Source: Planctomycetota bacterium
Lineage (GTDB): Bacteria > Planctomycetota > Phycisphaerae > UBA1845 > UTPLA1
Direction of reading: 5' to 3'
NCBI GenBank assembly: GCA_016235815.1
Contig: JACRIM010000021.1
Coordinates: 1-64,000, forward strand
DNA length: 64,000 nt
Made by a program: the position numbers and the translations under genes. The notes under the pieces were generated by a model. The model had not been told where the DNA came from. It worked only from the letters and a program-made list of their open reading frames with translations, and made no database searches. Below are positions 7,739 to 18,986 of this stretch, piece by piece; within the stretch, counting starts at the first letter, position 1, and the number at the start of each line of letters is the position of its first letter.

Positions 7739-9055
7739 ATGTCAGCCAAGATTCAATCCGTGAAGGGGACGCGCGACTTTTACCCGGACGTCCTTGCCCC
7801 GATTCGCCAGATCTTTGATGCGTGGCGGCGGGTGTCGATTCGGCATGGGTTTCAGGAGTGGGACGGACCGACGCTGGAACTGTTGGACCTCTATCGAGAA
7901 AAGAGCGGCGATGAACTGGTGGGGCAGCTCTATCGACTGACGGACAGTGGTGGTCGGGAGCTGGCGCTTCGGCCGGAAATGACACCGACCCTGGCCCGGA
8001 TGGTGGCGGCGAAGATTAATGCCCTGCCCAAGCCAATCAAGTGGTTTTGCGTTGCGACGCTGTTTCGCGGGGAGAACGTGCAGCGCGGGCGGCTGCGCGA
8101 GTTCTTTCAATGGAATGTCGATGTGATCGGCAGCGCGGACATGACGGCCGATGCTGAGGTCATTTTGGTCGGCGTGGAGGCGCTCCGAGAATTGGGGCTG
8201 ACGCAGGCCGATTTTCAGGTGCATATCAGCAATCGCCGGCTGGTGCAGGCGATTCTGTCGGCGGCGGGAATCCCCGTGGAGTCGCACGGAGGCGCCTATG
8301 CCCTGATGGACAAGGCGGGGAAGCTTCCGCGTGAGGAAACGGCCCGGCGCTGGAGCGAGGCGTATGGGTCGGCGATTTCATACGAAAAACTGGATGCACT
8401 CATGAGCGTGGCGACGCTACCGGAGCTTCGGGCGGCGGTGGGGGCGATTGCACCGGCGACGGCCGATCTGGAGTCGGCGGCGTCGGACACGGAGCGGCTG
8501 CTGGCCATATTACAGGATTTCGGAATAATAGAATATTGTAAAATCAACCTGCGCGTGGTGCGCGGGCTGGCCTATTACACCGGGCCGGTGTTTGAATTCT
8601 ACGATCGTTCGGAAAACGAGCGGGCCATTTGCGGCGGCGGGCGCTACGACGATCTGCTCGGCAAACTGGGCCGGGCGGGGGAGCCGGCCGTCGGGTTCGG
8701 AATGGGCGACGTGGTGCTGTCGCTGATCCTCGAGGAAAAAGGACTGCTGAAGCCGGCGCGGAAGGGCGGCGACGTGATGGTGGTCGATGCGGCGGAAAGC
8801 GTGAGGCCGACGCTGCACACGGTCGTTGCCGCATTGCGACGGGGGGGTGTCGCCGCGGACTTCAGCTACGCGCATCAGGCGATCGGAAAGCAGTTGAAAA
8901 TGGCGGACAAGATCGGCGTGTCGAGGGTAGTGATCCTTGGCGATGAGACGACGAGCGCCGGTCGCGTGAGGATCAAAGACATGGCAGGGGGTGCGGAACG
9001 CGAGGTGGCATTGGAGACACTTCTCGCGGATCCTCGATCGACGCTGGGGCTTTGA
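7739..9055 (+). CDS. hisS: Histidyl-tRNA synthetase
   Basis: HisRS charges tRNA-His with histidine. The 438-residue protein has the expected start (KGTRDFYPD), class II motif 2 (FRGENVQRGRLREFFQ), the histidine-specific RGLAYYTGPVFEF loop and motif 3 (GGGRYDDLLG and GFGMGDVVL). The C-terminal 100 residues are the anticodon-binding domain (VMVVDAAES to the end). I chose ATG 7739, where similarity begins. Its stop is separated by 2 bases from the next start, so the two genes are co-translated. Confidence 0.95.
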   Translation: MSAKIQSVKGTRDFYPDVLAPIRQIFDAWRRVSIRHGFQEWDGPTLELLDLYREKSGDELVGQLYRLTDSGGRELALRPEMTPTLARMVAAKINALPKPIKWFCVATLFRGENVQRGRLREFFQWNVDVIGSADMTADAEVILVGVEALRELGLTQADFQVHISNRRLVQAILSAAGIPVESHGGAYALMDKAGKLPREETARRWSEAYGSAISYEKLDALMSVATLPELRAAVGAIAPATADLESAASDTERLLAILQDFGIIEYCKINLRVVRGLAYYTGPVFEFYDRSENERAICGGGRYDDLLGKLGRAGEPAVGFGMGDVVLSLILEEKGLLKPARKGGDVMVVDAAESVRPTLHTVVAALRRGGVAADFSYAHQAIGKQLKMADKIGVSRVVILGDETTSAGRVRIKDMAGGAEREVALETLLADPRSTLGL

Positions 9056-9057
9056 CC

Positions 9058-9606
9058 ATGGCGGAGCGCCGCAGTCATTATGAGTTGGCGTTTGAGGCAC
9101 TGCTGAATCGGCGCGGCACGCCGTTCGTAGCCGTTGAGGATGTACGGCATGTTGTGAAGGGGCGGCTGGGGGCCAAGACGTTTGACTATGTTGTGTATCC
9201 GAGCGGGGGGCCGGCGTATCTCGTGGAAGTGAAGGGGCGAAAGCTTCCGGCGGGTGTTGAGCGGTCTGATGCGCGCACAAACAACTGGATTACGCGCGCG
9301 GATCTTGAGGGGATGCAGACGTGGCAGGAGGTCTTTGGCGCAGAGTACGTGACATCGTTTGTTTTCGCATTCTGGCTCTCCGGAAAAGAACGCCCTGGTG
9401 GGGCGGCGACCATGATGAACGCAGAGGATCGAAGCGTCGTGCCATTTGCCGGGCGACGTTATTCGTTTTGGCTGGTGCGGCAGGCCGATTATGCCCGGCA
9501 TCAGAAGCAGCGATCGAAACGATGGGATACGCTCACCATTCCAACCGAGGACTTTCGGCGGATTTCGACGCGGCTGCAGGCGGTCTGGCCGTCGGCACCT
9601 TGTTGA
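9058..9606 (+). CDS. HYExAFE-motif protein, PD-(D/E)xK-like
   Basis: The N-terminus carries HYELAFE (residues 7-13), which defines the HYExAFE family known mainly from planctomycetes. The following region has D43 (FDYVVYPSG) and E57-V-K59 (YLVEVKG), the spacing of a PD-(D/E)xK nuclease core, so a DNA- or RNA-cutting or binding role is plausible but unproven. Length 182 residues. I chose ATG 9058, two codons after a TTG that overlaps the hisS stop. Tight coupling to hisS suggests a housekeeping link, perhaps with tRNA or translation. Confidence 0.7.
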   Translation: MAERRSHYELAFEALLNRRGTPFVAVEDVRHVVKGRLGAKTFDYVVYPSGGPAYLVEVKGRKLPAGVERSDARTNNWITRADLEGMQTWQEVFGAEYVTSFVFAFWLSGKERPGGAATMMNAEDRSVVPFAGRRYSFWLVRQADYARHQKQRSKRWDTLTIPTEDFRRISTRLQAVWPSAPC

Positions 9607-9669
9607 TGCCTTGGTGTTTGCGGGGGCCGGATGAGGGGGATAGAATGCGGTGACGCGGAGTTGGCAGGA

Positions 9670-9879
9670 ATGACCGTTCGACGAATAACACTTGTGATGA
9701 GCCTGTTGCTTGTTGTGCCGACACTGGCGTTGGGACAGGACGCCGATGGCGTCAGCACGGACAATGTGGAACTCCTGCCCCTGGCGCGGCCGATCGTTGA
9801 GTACACCCTGGCCGGGGCCATTCTGGTTGCAGCGCTTGCCATCGGGCTGATGCCCAGCAGGCGGGTGAAGGACGCATGA
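9670..9879 (+). CDS. Small membrane protein with signal peptide
   Basis: A 69-residue protein with an N-terminal signal sequence (MTVRRITLVMSLLLVVPTLALG), a short outer segment and a second hydrophobic stretch (IVEYTLAGAILVAALAIGLM) ending in a basic tail (PSRRVKDA). It has the look of a one- or two-pass inner-membrane subunit. Its last codons overlap the start of the next gene (ATGA), so the two are translationally coupled. Function unknown. Confidence 0.6.
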   Translation: MTVRRITLVMSLLLVVPTLALGQDADGVSTDNVELLPLARPIVEYTLAGAILVAALAIGLMPSRRVKDA

Positions 9880-10172
9880 TTATGAATAAGCGCGGTGTCG
9901 TGGTCCTGCTGGTGGGGGTCAATCTGCTCCTGTTGGCGAGCTTGATTATCTTGAACACGGGTGCGACGCCGGTCTATGGGCAGGCGGCCCCGTTGGGGCA
10001 GAATTTTGCCATGGTAACCGGCCAAGTACGTCGGGGTGTGGACGGGTTGTACGTACTCGACCTCGCTACGCGGCGGCTGCACCTGTTTCTGCCGAATCGC
10101 GACCAAGCCAACCGACGGTCGCTGTACATCGGGTTTCGCGATCTTCAGAAGGATTTCCGCGGCGGCCGATAG
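9876..10172 (+). CDS. Small membrane-anchored protein, VTGQ paralogue A
   Basis: The 98-residue protein has one N-terminal transmembrane helix (about residues 7-27) and an outer domain with AMVTGQVRRGVDGLYVLDL. The same pattern appears in the gene after next to it (VVTGQFSDSNELVYVTD), and both end with an aromatic patch plus DLQKDF or DLRRVF. The two are clearly duplicated. Short predicted beta hairpins suggest a small sensor or assembly domain. The ATG at 9876 overlaps the preceding stop. Function unknown. Confidence 0.6.
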   Translation: MIMNKRGVVVLLVGVNLLLLASLIILNTGATPVYGQAAPLGQNFAMVTGQVRRGVDGLYVLDLATRRLHLFLPNRDQANRRSLYIGFRDLQKDFRGGR

Positions 10173-10196
10173 GCTGTTCCGATCAGGATAAATGCC

Positions 10197-10499
10197 ATGC
10201 AAGACAAGTCGAACATTGCCATTGGGACGCTGTCGATCACGGCCGTCGTGCTGTTTGTAGGCGTGATGCTGTCGGTCAGCCGCCACGAGCAAGCGGCGGC
10301 CATGGGCGTGCTGGATCGAGGCGGCGATTACATCGTCGTGACGGGTCAATTCAGCGACAGCAATGAGTTGGTCTATGTAACCGATGCTGCAGCTCAGCGA
10401 ATGAACGTGTACAGCTACGAGCAGACGGTTCGTCAATTCATGCTTTGGGACACCGTGGATCTGCGTCGCGTGTTTGCCCAGGCGACGCCCGCACCTTAA
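10197..10499 (+). CDS. Small membrane-anchored protein, VTGQ paralogue B
   Basis: The 100-residue protein has one N-terminal helix (about residues 8-28, IAIGTLSITAVVLFVGVML) and an outer domain that aligns with the preceding gene product over VTGQ, VYVTD and the terminal DLRRVF. It lies 24 bases after that gene. I infer a three-gene unit of small envelope proteins (9670-10499). No family name can be given. Confidence 0.6.
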   Translation: MQDKSNIAIGTLSITAVVLFVGVMLSVSRHEQAAAMGVLDRGGDYIVVTGQFSDSNELVYVTDAAAQRMNVYSYEQTVRQFMLWDTVDLRRVFAQATPAP

Positions 10500-10519
10500 T
10501 GCGACACTAGTATGTCTTT

Positions 10520-10539
10520 GGGCAGGCATTCGCCCTTTT
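10520..10539 (+). terminator. Weak candidate terminator
   Basis: A GGGC/GCCC stem with an eight-base loop is followed by TTTT, 21 bases after the last small membrane gene. The stem is only four pairs, so this is tentative. Confidence 0.25.
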
Positions 10540-10666
10540 GGCCCGATTCCGGGATCGAATGCAACATAACATACATTATGAGACCATGACTGGGGGGGGG
10601 CGCATGGATTCGGCTTCCAGGCTCAATCCTGTGTTTTGGTCGCCATGGGACGGCGTTTGGAGCGGC

Positions 10667-11248
10667 CTAGCTGATGCAGGCCGTGATCAAGAGCAATGTC
10701 TCACCCTGCTCGGTCAGTGTGTAGAAGTTTCGGGATGGTTGGTGGACGAGGCCGGCGAGCTGCATGGCTCTTAGATGGTGATAAAGCGGTCCGGCGGCAA
10801 GGCGGGTTTCGGTGCTCAATTTCATGTGTGTGTCGGCGCCGGTCATCATGGCGATGGCAAGCCGGATCCGATCTGGATGGGCCAATCCACCCAGTTGCCC
10901 CGCGGTTCTGCCTGCGTCGATCCTGGCTGTTAGTGCGGCCCGGGGTCTCATGGCGGGTTTCTGACATGCTTCCTCACGCCTCGTGATCTGATATTTCGGC
11001 GGCCCGCCGTCGCGCACGGCGCGGACCATGGCGAACCCAAGGCCGAACCTGTTTTTTGCGTTGGCGAGTTTCGGGAACAGGACGCGCAACCCCCCCGCCG
11101 GGGTGTTTTTTTGCGCCGTCGTCGAAGCACGGATTTTCGATCGCCGGCGCCTCGCCGCAGGCTTACGCCGCGCGCCGACGGCTCGCGTTGCTGATGCAGC
11201 TTTGGCCGCTCCGCCGGGTTTCCTGGAGGATCGTCGTTTCGTTGTCAT
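10667..11248 (-). CDS. Winged-helix (ArsR-like) transcription regulator with basic N-terminal tail
   Basis: The C-terminal 80 residues form a winged helix: LAHPDRIRLAIAMM (helix 1), a recognition helix around LAAGPLYHHLRAMQLAGL and the wing SRNFYTLTEQG, as in ArsR-type repressors. The first 55 residues are low-complexity and very basic (Ala/Arg/Lys repeats such as RKPAARRRRSK), like histone-tail or AlgP-type sequences, which should add non-specific DNA binding. The arrangement is unusual for ArsR proteins, which are about 100 residues. It faces away from the gene at 11515 across an AT-rich region, a likely place for it to act. Confidence 0.7.
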   Translation of the reverse strand: MTTKRRSSRKPGGAAKAASATRAVGARRKPAARRRRSKIRASTTAQKNTPAGGLRVLFPKLANAKNRFGLGFAMVRAVRDGGPPKYQITRREEACQKPAMRPRAALTARIDAGRTAGQLGGLAHPDRIRLAIAMMTGADTHMKLSTETRLAAGPLYHHLRAMQLAGLVHQPSRNFYTLTEQGETLLLITACIS

Positions 11249-11274
11249 GCTTCACCTGATGTTTCGAACCGCGC

Positions 11275-11306
11275 ATAGTACACTATTACATAATATTATA
11301 ATACAT
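11275..11306. promoter_or_regulatory. AT-rich divergent promoter/operator region
   Basis: Between two divergent genes, an island of AT-rich DNA contains the perfect palindrome ATAATATTAT (11290-11299) and -10-like boxes on both strands (TATAAT on the minus strand). In this GC-rich genome it stands out and may be the operator of the adjacent regulator. Confidence 0.4.
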
Positions 11307-11514
11307 GCACGACGGCCTGTCAACCCGAATTCGGCACCCGATGTCTGCCCCGAATGGAAAAGCAAGGCACCGCCTGAAATGCCGCCTTTTGTCCGGCGCG
11401 GCACATGTCCTTCGGCGGATCGGGCTTATCCCGCCCCTCGCAACCGCTTTGCCTTCGCGGCGTATAACTCCTACTATGAAGCCGGGTTGCCATTCAGAAC
11501 GCCACCGAGGAACC

Positions 11515-12984
11515 ATGCGCCATTTCGGCTTTCCTACTCTTGTGCTCGCCCTTGCGATCGGTCCCGGAACGTCCCACGCTCAGGACCGGCCGCTGACGTC
11601 CCTGGTCCCGGCGGATAGTCTCGTCGTCTATACGGCCAAGCCTTATGCGCTCCTGGCCCCCCCCACCAGTCAGCCGACTTCCTCACGCCCAACCGAGAGC
11701 AACGCGATCTCGTCGATTACCACCATCATCAGTTTCCTGAATGCCAGCGGGCTGATTCCGGACGAGGGACAGGTTTTTGCCGATGTCGCCGCCGCCCTAC
11801 CGCTACTGGGGCAATTCGAACATGGGTTGGTCTTGCTGGATGCGACGAGTCGGGTGGTGGACACGGGTGCCCCGGCTGATGACGTAAGTCTGCGGCTTGA
11901 TCAACTTCAGGCGGCGGTCATTTTGCGAACCTCTGGTCGCCAGCGCGTGGTTCTTGAGGTGCTGAACCGAATCATTGGCCGCTACACCAACAATGAAGTA
12001 GCCAAGCTGACGAATCTCAAGATCGGCCATCGCGAGTATCAGCGGCTGGTGGATCGCCGAATGCCCGGTTGGGCGGTGTGGGAGTTCGGCCTCCTTGATG
12101 ATTGCTATGTCGTGTGTTTCGGCGAAGGCGCGTATTCCAAGGTCGTTGAGGCCCAGGCGAACAAAGACCGCAGCCTGGCGGACGTCGAGTGGTTCAAGCG
12201 GGCTTCGAAGCGGGTTCACGGAGATACATCCCTGGCCCAGTGGTATATCGCGTTTTCACGGATTCGCGATCGACTCGGGATCGCGACTCAACATCGCGTG
12301 GATCGCGTAACCAAGAGTCTCGGGGCCGAGGATATTTCCAGCGACCTGTGGGCGATCGGCCGTGAGGGGCGTGCCCTTTCGCTCAACCGTTGCTATCGGC
12401 GCTCCGGCGAAGACATCGTCCAGACGTTCAGCGATCCCTCCACGTATCCGGCCGACCTTCGGGCGATTATTCCGGCGAAGGCCGAGAACATGGCCATCAT
12501 TACGGTGCCGACGAAGTGGCTTGTGGATGACGTTCCGCGGGCGTGGCTGGCGGCGCAGTCGGAAGACAAGGTTGATTTCTGGAAGCGCGTCTGGGAACAG
12601 GTCGAGCGCGATGCCGCCGTGGACATCGACGGCAGTTTGATTTCGCAACTTGGCGATCGCGTATTGCTGTTTGATTATCCCCCCCACCCACTGAAGGTGC
12701 CGTTCGCGCTCACGGCCGCCATTGAGATTCATGATGCCGAGGCGGTGTCGGCGGCGATCAACGCGCTGCTGGAGTCCTGGGGGCGCTATCTGGACGAGCG
12801 TGCGGAGCGACTGAAAGTGACGCTGGTTCGGCTGAAGGTGAAGCGGTCCGACGACGGCATTTGGTATTTTCAGGCAGGGATCCTCGGTCCCGCGCTCAAG
12901 GTCACGGACCGGTTTATCGTTATTAGCTGGTCCCCCGAAGCACTCCGGGATGCACTGACCCAAATCGACAAGGCCCGGAAATAG
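11515..12984 (+). CDS. Secreted hypothetical protein
   Basis: The 489-residue protein starts with a clear signal peptide (about residues 1-22, ending SHAQ) and continues LVPADSLVVYTAKP, a pattern I have seen in large uncharacterised planctomycete secreted proteins resembling the DUF3352 group. The body alternates strands and helices with repeated A/L-rich helices and has no catalytic motif I can name. ATG 11515 has a GAGG site 6 bases upstream; the longer frame upstream of it lacks a signal peptide. It stands opposite the winged-helix regulator. Confidence 0.65.
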   Translation: MRHFGFPTLVLALAIGPGTSHAQDRPLTSLVPADSLVVYTAKPYALLAPPTSQPTSSRPTESNAISSITTIISFLNASGLIPDEGQVFADVAAALPLLGQFEHGLVLLDATSRVVDTGAPADDVSLRLDQLQAAVILRTSGRQRVVLEVLNRIIGRYTNNEVAKLTNLKIGHREYQRLVDRRMPGWAVWEFGLLDDCYVVCFGEGAYSKVVEAQANKDRSLADVEWFKRASKRVHGDTSLAQWYIAFSRIRDRLGIATQHRVDRVTKSLGAEDISSDLWAIGREGRALSLNRCYRRSGEDIVQTFSDPSTYPADLRAIIPAKAENMAIITVPTKWLVDDVPRAWLAAQSEDKVDFWKRVWEQVERDAAVDIDGSLISQLGDRVLLFDYPPHPLKVPFALTAAIEIHDAEAVSAAINALLESWGRYLDERAERLKVTLVRLKVKRSDDGIWYFQAGILGPALKVTDRFIVISWSPEALRDALTQIDKARK

Positions 12985-13068
12985 AGGGGCGGCGAGAATC
13001 CTGTTTTTCGTGGCCGTCCCATACCGTGGCGATCCGGCATTGGCGTTGACCTCCCCCGCCGCTCTTCG

Positions 13069-13097
13069 TTGACTTCGTGCGAAAATGCTGTTAAATA
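13069..13097 (+). promoter_or_regulatory. Candidate sigma-70 promoter (TTGACT-N17-TAAATA)
   Basis: TTGACT at 13069-13074 and TAAATA at 13092-13097 are 17 bases apart, about 100 bases upstream of the coiled-coil membrane protein gene. Confidence 0.55.
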
Positions 13098-13195
13098 GAG
13101 TGGCTACAAGGCGTTGTTTCATTCCCTGGGGTCGTTTCCGCTTTCCAACGCCGCAGCCCAACCAGTAGTTCCACAACCGAATAAGGGGCGATTCA

Positions 13196-15097
13196 TTGGC
13201 TGAGCAACCGAAAACCGGCACCGGAAAGGGCATTGCCCTATTTCTGCTTTTCTTCGTGCCCATCGCGGGCGGACTGGCGGCGACACCCTTTTATCTGGGG
13301 ATGATCTCGACGCCCGACCGACAATTGGACGCCGCCATCGAGAGTGATGTTGAGGCGGTGCACCGGGCCGTGCTGAACCTCGACGAACATCTCGCCGCGC
13401 TCCGCCAGGCGCGCGATCCGGCCGATGCACCCAGTGATGATGTTTTCAACAAGAAAGACCTGCTAAAGCCTTATTTGCCGACCCTGTCGGCGACGGACAC
13501 CATGCTCCGCAATGTGGATCAAAACGATGTGAAGCAGCGCGGGCAGAAGAGCATTGCCGATAAGATTCCGAAGACCGCACCATCCCCCAAGGCAGCCTAT
13601 GCTGAGGTGATGAAGCTGGCGTCGGCGCACGACAAGATTCTTTCTGAGGCCGAGGCGACTGCGACCAAGCTTTCGTCGATCGAACGAGGCGGAAAACGCG
13701 CCGGCAACCACCTGTGGGCCAATCGGGCCAACGCCATCCTGCAATACTCAAAGGCCCAGATTCATCGAAATCGCGGAGAGTTTGAATCGTGGCGAGCGGC
13801 CCTTGTGCGAACTGCAGCCGAAGCACAGGCACCGATCCTCCTTGAAATGAAACGGCTCGGCGCTGCTATCGAGAACCAGAAGCCGACGGCGGCGCTGGAA
13901 GGGGTTTCCAAGCGCCTTGAGGAAAACGAAACCGCGGCCGCCGCGGCGGATACGGCAGTGAAGAAACTGACCGCCGACATCGGCAAGATGGAGGCCCAGG
14001 CCAAACAACTGGAGTCTTCCGCAGCCGATGCGCGGGCCAAGATTGCAGAGTTGCTCGCGTCGACAAAGTCGCCCGCATCTTATGAGGGCGAGGTTCAGGC
14101 ACTTTCGCAGCAGGCGCGAAAAGCGGAAGCAGAATGGACGGCCTTGCAAAACGGCACGCTTGAGGGCGCGACGATGAAGCCGTCTGAAAGCGTTGACCCC
14201 ACCGTTCCCACATATGAAGGTGGCAAGCCCTCACGCGGCATTCGGGATCTGAAGGTCGACCTGGCGACCATTACTGATCAGGCGAGCCTTCTTGCGGAGC
14301 AGAAGAAGAGCCTACTCGCGGAGCAGGAGGCGTTCACCAAGGCCAATGAACAGTTCGATGCGCAGAAGGCCGAAGTCGACAAGGGCGTCGAATCGCTGTC
14401 GACGGCGATCAACGGGCTTTTGACGGAGGCCCAGAATCATGCCGATGCGGCGAAGAAGGCATGGGACGATTCCATCAAGGCATATGCCTCCGCCGCCAAA
14501 GCGGCCAAGTCGGCCATTACCGACGCCGCGAAGCGAACTTCCGATGCCAACGCCGCGAAATCGAATCCGCCGGGCCAGGATGACCGTTTGCAGCGTGTCA
14601 GCAACGATTTCGACATGGAAGGGTCGCTCCACTGCCTTGCCGCGGAAATCGGCGTGCAGATCGCCATTGTCAATAGTGCGCGCATTGATGCCTTGCAGGC
14701 GGAGGTTGCAACGAAAAACGTGTTGGCCGCGGCACTTGGCACGGAGAAGGTCGCCATCGCTGATGACGAGGTTGAAAAACTACGCACGGACGCCCTTGCA
14801 CAGGTGGCTGAGGCCATCAAATCGTATGACAAGGCGTCGGCGTTGATCAGCAAGACAAGCGTCAAGGCCGGCGATACGACGATTTCCGGAAAGAACTACG
14901 TCTGGCAGGTTCAGGTGGCGCAGGCAGCGGCAAATCTGATGCAGGCGTCTTTGAACGCAGATAAGCCCGAGGATGCCGCGGCCGCCCGCGAGAAGGCTTA
15001 CAAGCTGCTCACAGCGGCTGTGGACAAGAAAGACCAGAGTGCGCTGCTGGGTCCGGCGGTTGACGCCATTGTTCATCTGCAGAAGACGGCGCGGTAA
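13196..15097 (+). CDS. Large coiled-coil membrane protein
   Basis: This 633-residue protein begins with a short cytoplasmic part, one transmembrane helix (about residues 13-35, IALFLLFFVPIAGGLAATPF) and then a very long Ala/Glu/Lys-rich region with heptad-like coiled coils (residues 60-600). It should project as an extended rod outside the inner membrane. I do not recognise a family. The start is a TTG at 13196, preceded by AAGGGG at a normal distance; no ATG or GTG lies near the start of the hydrophobic segment. A candidate promoter lies 100 bases upstream. Confidence 0.65.
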   Translation: MAEQPKTGTGKGIALFLLFFVPIAGGLAATPFYLGMISTPDRQLDAAIESDVEAVHRAVLNLDEHLAALRQARDPADAPSDDVFNKKDLLKPYLPTLSATDTMLRNVDQNDVKQRGQKSIADKIPKTAPSPKAAYAEVMKLASAHDKILSEAEATATKLSSIERGGKRAGNHLWANRANAILQYSKAQIHRNRGEFESWRAALVRTAAEAQAPILLEMKRLGAAIENQKPTAALEGVSKRLEENETAAAAADTAVKKLTADIGKMEAQAKQLESSAADARAKIAELLASTKSPASYEGEVQALSQQARKAEAEWTALQNGTLEGATMKPSESVDPTVPTYEGGKPSRGIRDLKVDLATITDQASLLAEQKKSLLAEQEAFTKANEQFDAQKAEVDKGVESLSTAINGLLTEAQNHADAAKKAWDDSIKAYASAAKAAKSAITDAAKRTSDANAAKSNPPGQDDRLQRVSNDFDMEGSLHCLAAEIGVQIAIVNSARIDALQAEVATKNVLAAALGTEKVAIADDEVEKLRTDALAQVAEAIKSYDKASALISKTSVKAGDTTISGKNYVWQVQVAQAAANLMQASLNADKPEDAAAAREKAYKLLTAAVDKKDQSALLGPAVDAIVHLQKTAR

Positions 15098-15126
15098 GAG
15101 CACCGATCCGGCACATCGGACACTCT

Positions 15127-17064
<1,938 letters not shown>

Positions 17065-17236
17065 CGAAGACCCTTCACCCCGCTCTCATGAGTCTCGCGG
17101 GGAAATCATCGCTTGTGCTACTTAACGAAGCAACCCAGTATGAGAGCATTGTGACGGCTCCGAGTCAAGAAAAACGAGCCGATTTGCCTTGACTTTTTTT
17201 CGCGCGGGTGCGGTTGACCGTTCGAAAGAGGCTGGC

Positions 17237-17264
17237 TTGACGCCCCCCTCTCCCACCATAGACT
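17237..17264 (+). promoter_or_regulatory. Candidate sigma-70 promoter (TTGACG-N16-TAGACT)
   Basis: TTGACG at 17237-17242 and TAGACT at 17259-17264, 16 bases apart, lie 46 bases upstream of lptF in the divergent gap between speA and lptF. Confidence 0.4.
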
Positions 17265-17309
17265 AGGTCCACCGGCCGGAGCCGCCGCTAATCAGGTCAT
17301 CGTTTCGGC

Positions 17310-18962
17310 ATGAGAACCCTTCACCTTTACTTTGCCCGCGAGCTACTTAAGACGTTTCTCATGACATCGGTGGCGTTGACGCTGCTTGTGGTCATGGGCG
17401 GCGGAGTGGCCAATATCTTCAAGGGGGAGGGGATCGGGGCGGAGGAAGTCGCCAAAGTCTTTGCATTCTTAACCCCCGTGGCGATCACACTCATCCTCCC
17501 GGTGGCCGCGCTTTTTTCGGCGACCATCTGCTATGGACGAGCCGCAGCGGACAATGAAATCACAGCCTGCCGGGCGGCCGGGATCAATATTCACCGGCTG
17601 CTCCTCTCTGCCGGGGCGTTGGGGTTGGCCGTCACGTTGATTACCTATGCTTCGTGGAATTTCATCATCCCGCGGCTCTTGCAGCAGATTGAGGACACGA
17701 CGCGGCGCGAGCTTCATACGATCGTTTTGGGACAGTTTCAAAAGGCCAAGCCGCTCTCGTTCGGGAAGTATCGAATTATGGCCAATCGGTGCGAGACGGT
17801 TGAGGCCGACCGTCTTCCTCCGGATGCGCCGCCGAATCACACGTTTCTATTACTGACCGGGGTTAGTTTCATTGAGCTTGAGGAACAGGAGGTCGTTCGA
17901 TTCGGCACGGCCGACGCGACGACGATGGACTTTGACAAGGAAAGCCTGACGCCGAAGGTCCGGGCGAACCTTGAAGGCGTGCGGGCGTATGACTCGGCGC
18001 GAAAACAATACTACGAAATCAAGCACCAGACCCTCGGGCCTTATCCAATTCCGGTTCCGGTCCGCCGGAAGATAAAGTTTGAGAATCTGCCGGCGTTACT
18101 CACATATCAAAAACACCCCGAGAAGATTCCCGACGTCGAAAGTCGCATGGGCAACATGCGACGGCTGGTCATGGCGTTCGTCATGTACGACGAAATCGCG
18201 GCGCATTTGGACCCGGAGCGCCATGGCGCTGGCAAGTACGTGATTCAGTCGGACACGATGCGCTATGAAATTGCGGCGGATGCATTCAAGCTGGACCCCG
18301 AGGATGGGCGGCCTACGCTGGGAGGCGTGCGGGTTGAAGAAACTTCGTTGCCGGATGGGGCTCGCCGGATTTACAACGCCGACACGGCGACCTTCGAGCT
18401 GCGCTCGGGGTTGAAGCCGGATACGTTTGTCGTATTCCCGGTTCTCAAAGGCAATGTTGGGGCACGACGCGTCCCTCATGTGGAGGGCGAGCGGCTTGTC
18501 AAAAAGGACTCGCTTGAGCTTCAACCGGCGGAATTCTTAAGCCAGCCGAGGCTCAAGGCCAAGTTCGAGTCCATCGATGTTCCGGGACTTCTGACGGGCA
18601 ATTTTACGATGAACCTTCCGCCGGATCAGATGAAACAGATCGCCAAACTATCGGAGCGGATCGAGCAATTCGAAGGCGAAGTTCGCAGCGAGATTCACTT
18701 CCGGGCGTCGTACGCCGTCAGTGTGGTGGCCATGGTGCTGCTCGGGGCGACCCTGGGGATCATTGTCCGCGGCGGGCAGGTTCTCACGGCCTTCGGTATC
18801 AGTTGCGTTCCGGTGCTGATCGTCGTGGTTGCGTGCATCATCGGGCGAAACCTCGCGGACCGGCCGAAGTTTGCCTTGCTGAGTGTGGCCGTCATGTGGG
18901 GGGCGGCGCTCTTTATGTACGTGGCGCAGGGATTTGTGGGTTGGAAGATCTTGCGGAGATAA
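17310..18962 (+). CDS. lptF: LptF/LptG-family permease, enlarged
   Basis: LptF and LptG are the membrane subunits of the LptB2FG transporter that extracts lipopolysaccharide from the inner membrane. The N-terminal half shows the YjgP/YjgQ pattern (YFARELLKTFL, three helices by residue 120 with ATICYGRAAADNEITACRAAGI), and three more helices sit at residues 470-550. The periplasmic part between them is about 350 residues, so the protein is 550 residues against the usual 360-400. The extra material is soluble. It is followed by the second subunit after 24 bases. Which of the two is F or G is my inference from order. Confidence 0.8.
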   Translation: MRTLHLYFARELLKTFLMTSVALTLLVVMGGGVANIFKGEGIGAEEVAKVFAFLTPVAITLILPVAALFSATICYGRAAADNEITACRAAGINIHRLLLSAGALGLAVTLITYASWNFIIPRLLQQIEDTTRRELHTIVLGQFQKAKPLSFGKYRIMANRCETVEADRLPPDAPPNHTFLLLTGVSFIELEEQEVVRFGTADATTMDFDKESLTPKVRANLEGVRAYDSARKQYYEIKHQTLGPYPIPVPVRRKIKFENLPALLTYQKHPEKIPDVESRMGNMRRLVMAFVMYDEIAAHLDPERHGAGKYVIQSDTMRYEIAADAFKLDPEDGRPTLGGVRVEETSLPDGARRIYNADTATFELRSGLKPDTFVVFPVLKGNVGARRVPHVEGERLVKKDSLELQPAEFLSQPRLKAKFESIDVPGLLTGNFTMNLPPDQMKQIAKLSERIEQFEGEVRSEIHFRASYAVSVVAMVLLGATLGIIVRGGQVLTAFGISCVPVLIVVVACIIGRNLADRPKFALLSVAVMWGAALFMYVAQGFVGWKILRR

Positions 18963-18986
18963 CGTCGCGGCTGTCGGCTTATTGAC

